This document shows, piece after piece, positions 60,851 through 64,000 of a stretch of 64,000 bases of DNA. Numbering within the stretch: the stretch's first letter is position 1; every line of letters starts with the position of its first letter. Source of the stretch: Synchiropus splendidus (taxonomy: Eukaryota; Chordata; Actinopteri; Syngnathiformes; Callionymidae); NCBI RefSeq assembly GCF_027744825.2, contig NC_071343.1, positions 14,619,366 through 14,683,365 on the forward strand, in the 5' to 3' direction. Under the pieces are notes generated by a model. That model searched no databases and was not told the origin of the DNA. It saw nothing but the letters and a program-made list of their open reading frames with translations. Made by a program: the position numbers and the translations under genes.

Positions 60851-63030
60851 TTCACTTTTTTTTTGTGTTGAGATTGTTATCGAATATTCAAAGGGTTATT
60901 TAAATCAGCAACTTTTCCGAGGCAGACAAAGTATTTTAAGCAAGTTTGATAGTAAATCTTAAAATAATATTTTTTTTTATTAATTCAACAGTCGCATTAA
61001 GTCGAGTATTGCCATATTGAATGAATGTTTATTTTAAGTTCCTATTATAATTGTAAATATTTTACATGACAAATTATAAAATTTAGATTAAATAATTAAG
61101 CTAAAATTATAAATAATAATAATAATAATAATTGAAAAGGAGCAGAGTGAAGAACTGTTCTTATAATTTGTGTATTATTGTCGGTGAGTATTGTGTTACT
61201 GTCAGTTTTCTGTGTGCGTGATAGTCTTTTGTGTATTTAACATTTTTGTTTTTCATTTTGATATATCTGATCACATTATTTTGTTTTTCATAGTCAAATT
61301 GAAAGACATTCAGATACATACTTGTTAACTTGCACTGTCATTGTTAACTCGACACTTGTGTTTTTGTTGTTTATGTTGTATTCTATACATGGTTTAGTGT
61401 CGTATATGTCAGTCCATGGGCCGCCGTGTAATGACATGTCAACCCTTGGTATGCAATGCATATGGAAGAGTTGACAATAAAAGCGACTTTACCTTCCTAT
61501 ACATTCATGAATCCTTTCTATTTATTGCTGTGTTCATCTGATAATCTCACTAAACAAAAGCCAGGCCAAGTATTTACAATAATCAAGTAAATATTGAGTA
61601 CATTACAGTGTAATATTGACAGCAATTACTCTGTCAATGGAAAGATACTGAAGGATTGTGTTCTTCAGTGCATGGCAGAGTGAAGACTCCAGAATTAACA
61701 AAGTCAACAGTCCCCATTTGTTCCCTGGCAAATCGACAACAGGCTGTGACGATGAAATGGGATCTGCTGACAGGGTGGGACATGAGACACAAGCCGGTGA
61801 CATCAGCAGACACCACCCTGGAGACCGTCCAGAGGTTCTCCAGATGTACACTGCCTGTATTCAGGCCCACTTAATGGGGTTGGGGTCACATCTGGCTGGT
61901 GGGACACGTTGGGGATATGAAACACTGACATCATGACATCTCTCTGGTCTGTTTTTTTTTTCTGATCCATGTATAAATACACACTTATATTTTTGAGTAA
62001 AGGCTTCTTTAAAACTCCATTATTCACAAACACTTTCGAGTAGGTTATTGTTAAGGCATGGTTCTGTGTCTTGGCATCTTTCCTCGCGCTTGTGTGCATC
62101 ACGTCATGTTCAGAGTTCACTTGCAGTAGAAAGTGAAAGCAGAAGGGACAATGAGGAACTGTTCTACATAAAATTCCAACTAGATACAGAACAATTTCAT
62201 CTGACTAATAGCTGAATGAAAAGTGAGAAAGATGTGACAGCTGCTTGTCGTTCTCCTGTGTCAGAGCAGCGTTTCCACAGTCAAAGCTCTTAACAAGAAC
62301 AAATTCACTGGATTTTAATCACTGGATTTAGTCGGAATCAAAGCAAGTGGCACTCTGGCTCAATCGGCTGCATATTGTACCAATACAGTGATGAATAAAC
62401 AACCATCCACTGTTCACACACACAAGAAGAGCTCATGACCGAAGCAGTGGAGAAGACTGTAATACAATAATATCAAGTGTCTCACAGCTGCTGGAGTGTG
62501 ACTGCAACAAAAAAAGATTGAATTTTTAATATTATCAAAGGGCATTTCTTAAAATCAGATTTTTTTGTTCTAATAGTGGCATTCCCCAAATCACAGTTTG
62601 AGAAAAGGGAACCATAAGATCAAAACTTTCGCAGGTTTAACTTGATAATACTTAGTTGAAAGTACACTCAGAAGTGAATAAAAGCTGTTACTAGGGTGAT
62701 CAACTAGTCATGGATGAACATGAACAATAGCGCTATCTGGTGGACTCATTTATATGAAGTGTCCCGTTTTCCCCCGGGTTTGTAAAAAACTAAAAATCGA
62801 ATTTTGCATATTAAAATAAGTTTCAGACAGTTACAATATATACAAATAGATATAGTATATTTTAACAAAGGAACTCACAATATGAGTCATATCCTGGCAA
62901 GCGCCATAAATCTGTCCTCAGACAGGGTCCAACCATTTGTTCACACGGATAAAATACTATATACAGCACGTCAGACAACAGAGGTCTTAAACAATTCCAA
63001 CACAAAAACAAGTTTGAGTATCAAACTATA
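60851..63030. other. Intergenic region between fmnl2 promoter and SUMO gene 3' end
   Basis: Very AT-rich from 60850 to 61400 with a (TAA/AAT)n run at about 61112-61132. At 61470-61500 GTTGACAATAAAAGCGACTT resembles another retroposon tail. An open segment at about 61650-61930 has frames on both strands but no recognised family. Otherwise nothing identified. Confidence 0.5.
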
Positions 63031-63683
63031 TTTATTGTATACAGTATCAGGACATCAAAGTAGAAACAAATTAAAACACAGTGGATTCAGCAACTTAAGC
63101 CCCAAATTTGCTTATTTAAAATGTACTGTGATGGTCTCCACCACTGGACAAGTCAAATACATCTTCTTGGTGAGCGAGACATTTTTTGAAGTTGGCAACA
63201 CAGAAAATAAAATGGGTTATGAGACGATACACTCCTTCCTCCCCACATGTGGACCTTCCTGCTGTTGACATGTGAGGAGCACTGCTACACCCATGTCGGA
63301 AAACAAACCAAAACCTTCTATGAAATGTACAAAGAAATTTTTGGTCGAACAAATCATCCTGTTCTGTTAACGCCCCTCTGAAAGAGTGTTATTGAGGTAA
63401 AGGACACCTTATCATTCGTCCAACACATAACGCATGGATACATAAAGTGACTGCTCCTAAACTGTAACAATGTTGATGCATGACTTTTAGCATGAACCTG
63501 ATCCCATCCTAAAATCAACTTCTCTTCATGGCAAACCCTCTTCTCAAATCAGTGATGCACGGCCCCTAACAGAAACAAAAATGGATAAAGCGAGCAGCAC
63601 AGAGCCAGGGGGGATTTTAAAAACAAAAAAATAGCAATAAACAAAGACAACATGGATAAAATATGTAGATGGTCCAAAGATTT
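63031..63683 (-). other. Probable 3'UTR of the SUMO gene with candidate poly(A) signal
   Basis: From the SUMO stop codon leftwards there is no competing gene. The first minus-strand AATAAA is TTTATT at 63031-63036, which would give a 3'UTR of about 670 bases. The 154-residue plus-strand frame at 62804-63268 overlapping it is unrecognised and is taken as chance. Confidence 0.5.
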
Positions 63684-63749
63684 TTAGGAGAAGCTTCCTC
63701 CCGTCTGTTGTTGAAATACGTCAATAGTGTCTTCGTCCTCCATTTCCAG
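63684..63749 (-). CDS. SUMO2/3-type small ubiquitin-like modifier, last coding exon (partial gene)
   Basis: After a TTTCCCAG acceptor the minus strand encodes LEMEDEDTIDVFQQQTGG followed by SFS and TAA (stop at 63686-63684). The LEMEDEDTIDVFQQQTGG block is the invariant C-terminal strand and diglycine of SUMO2/SUMO3, and is unlike SUMO1 (which has GMEEEDVIEVYQEQTGG). The exon starts in phase 0 exactly at the known SUMO2/3 boundary. The tripeptide after GG would be removed by a SENP protease before conjugation. The rest of the gene lies beyond the window's right end. An intron-bearing structure argues against a retrocopy. Whether it is sumo2 or sumo3 cannot be told from this exon. Confidence 0.93.
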   Translation of the reverse strand: MEMEDEDTIDVFQQQTGGSFS

Positions 63750-64000
63750 CTGGGAAACAAAAGCATACACAGATCAAAAACCTGGACAATTTTGAATGAG
63801 ATCACAGCATTTCAGATTACAGACAGATATTATAGGAAAACCATATTGAGAGGCCATAAAGTGACCGCTTCAGTCACTGAGTTTTTGTTTTGCAATTTGA
63901 GAAATAACTGAACTTTGCCTTGTACTTAACATTGCAGTTATTTTTATTAACGTTACCCCATCTATAACTTGTCTCATGTGACATGGCTGTAATGTTGTTG
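63750..64000 (-). other. Start of the upstream intron of the SUMO gene
   Basis: Sequence upstream (on the minus strand) of the last SUMO exon; no further SUMO exon is seen before the window ends. Confidence 0.7.

Noticed and set aside
62804..63268. 154-codon plus-strand open frame opposite the SUMO 3'UTR
   Set aside because: AT-rich, unrecognised composition, and antisense to a plausible 3'UTR; treated as chance.

Overview
The window is vertebrate nuclear DNA, almost certainly from a teleost fish and possibly a percomorph; I cannot name the species. Evidence is the GT-AG intron structure, many CA/GT and TA microsatellites, typical fish retroelement and MITE remnants, and proteins that follow human orthologues exon by exon. 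There are two complete protein-coding genes, the 3' end of a third, and much AT-rich non-coding sequence.

Layout. 1-8540 is intergenic. It holds a 605-bp solo LTR (2421-3025) with a perfect 5-bp target duplication, a LINE 3' fragment (about 5925-6345) and an older DNA-transposon-like remnant. 8646-19916 (+) is prpf40a: 27 coding exons, 877 residues, two WW domains, an FF-domain array and a Lys/Arg/Ser-rich tail, with its poly(A) signal at 20168-20173. 21969-60192 (-) is fmnl2, a formin: 25 common coding exons plus two alternative terminal exons (24458-24549 and 21969-22078), giving predicted proteins of 1075 and 1081 residues. The two genes converge tail to tail, as PRPF40A and FMNL2 do in human, so this is ancient synteny. 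63684-63749 (-) is the last coding exon of a SUMO2/3-type gene whose other exons lie beyond the right edge.

Function. PRPF40A is a U1 snRNP-associated splicing factor. FMNL2 is a membrane-anchored actin nucleator/elongator released from autoinhibition by Rho-family GTPases. SUMO is a ubiquitin-like modifier. They are not a pathway; adjacency looks like inherited synteny.

Most interesting points: a long imperfect palindrome (about 22340-23205) between the two alternative fmnl2 last exons, with CRE and CCAAT motifs mirrored in its arms; a (TG)n repeat that replaces the polypyrimidine tract of the DAD exon of fmnl2; a GC-AG intron and a co-dependent 19+26-nt microexon pair in prpf40a. No bacterial-type system, CRISPR array or convincing RNA gene was seen. 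All exon boundaries were read by eye from splice signals, reading-frame continuity and remembered human proteins; no alignment or transcript data were used.
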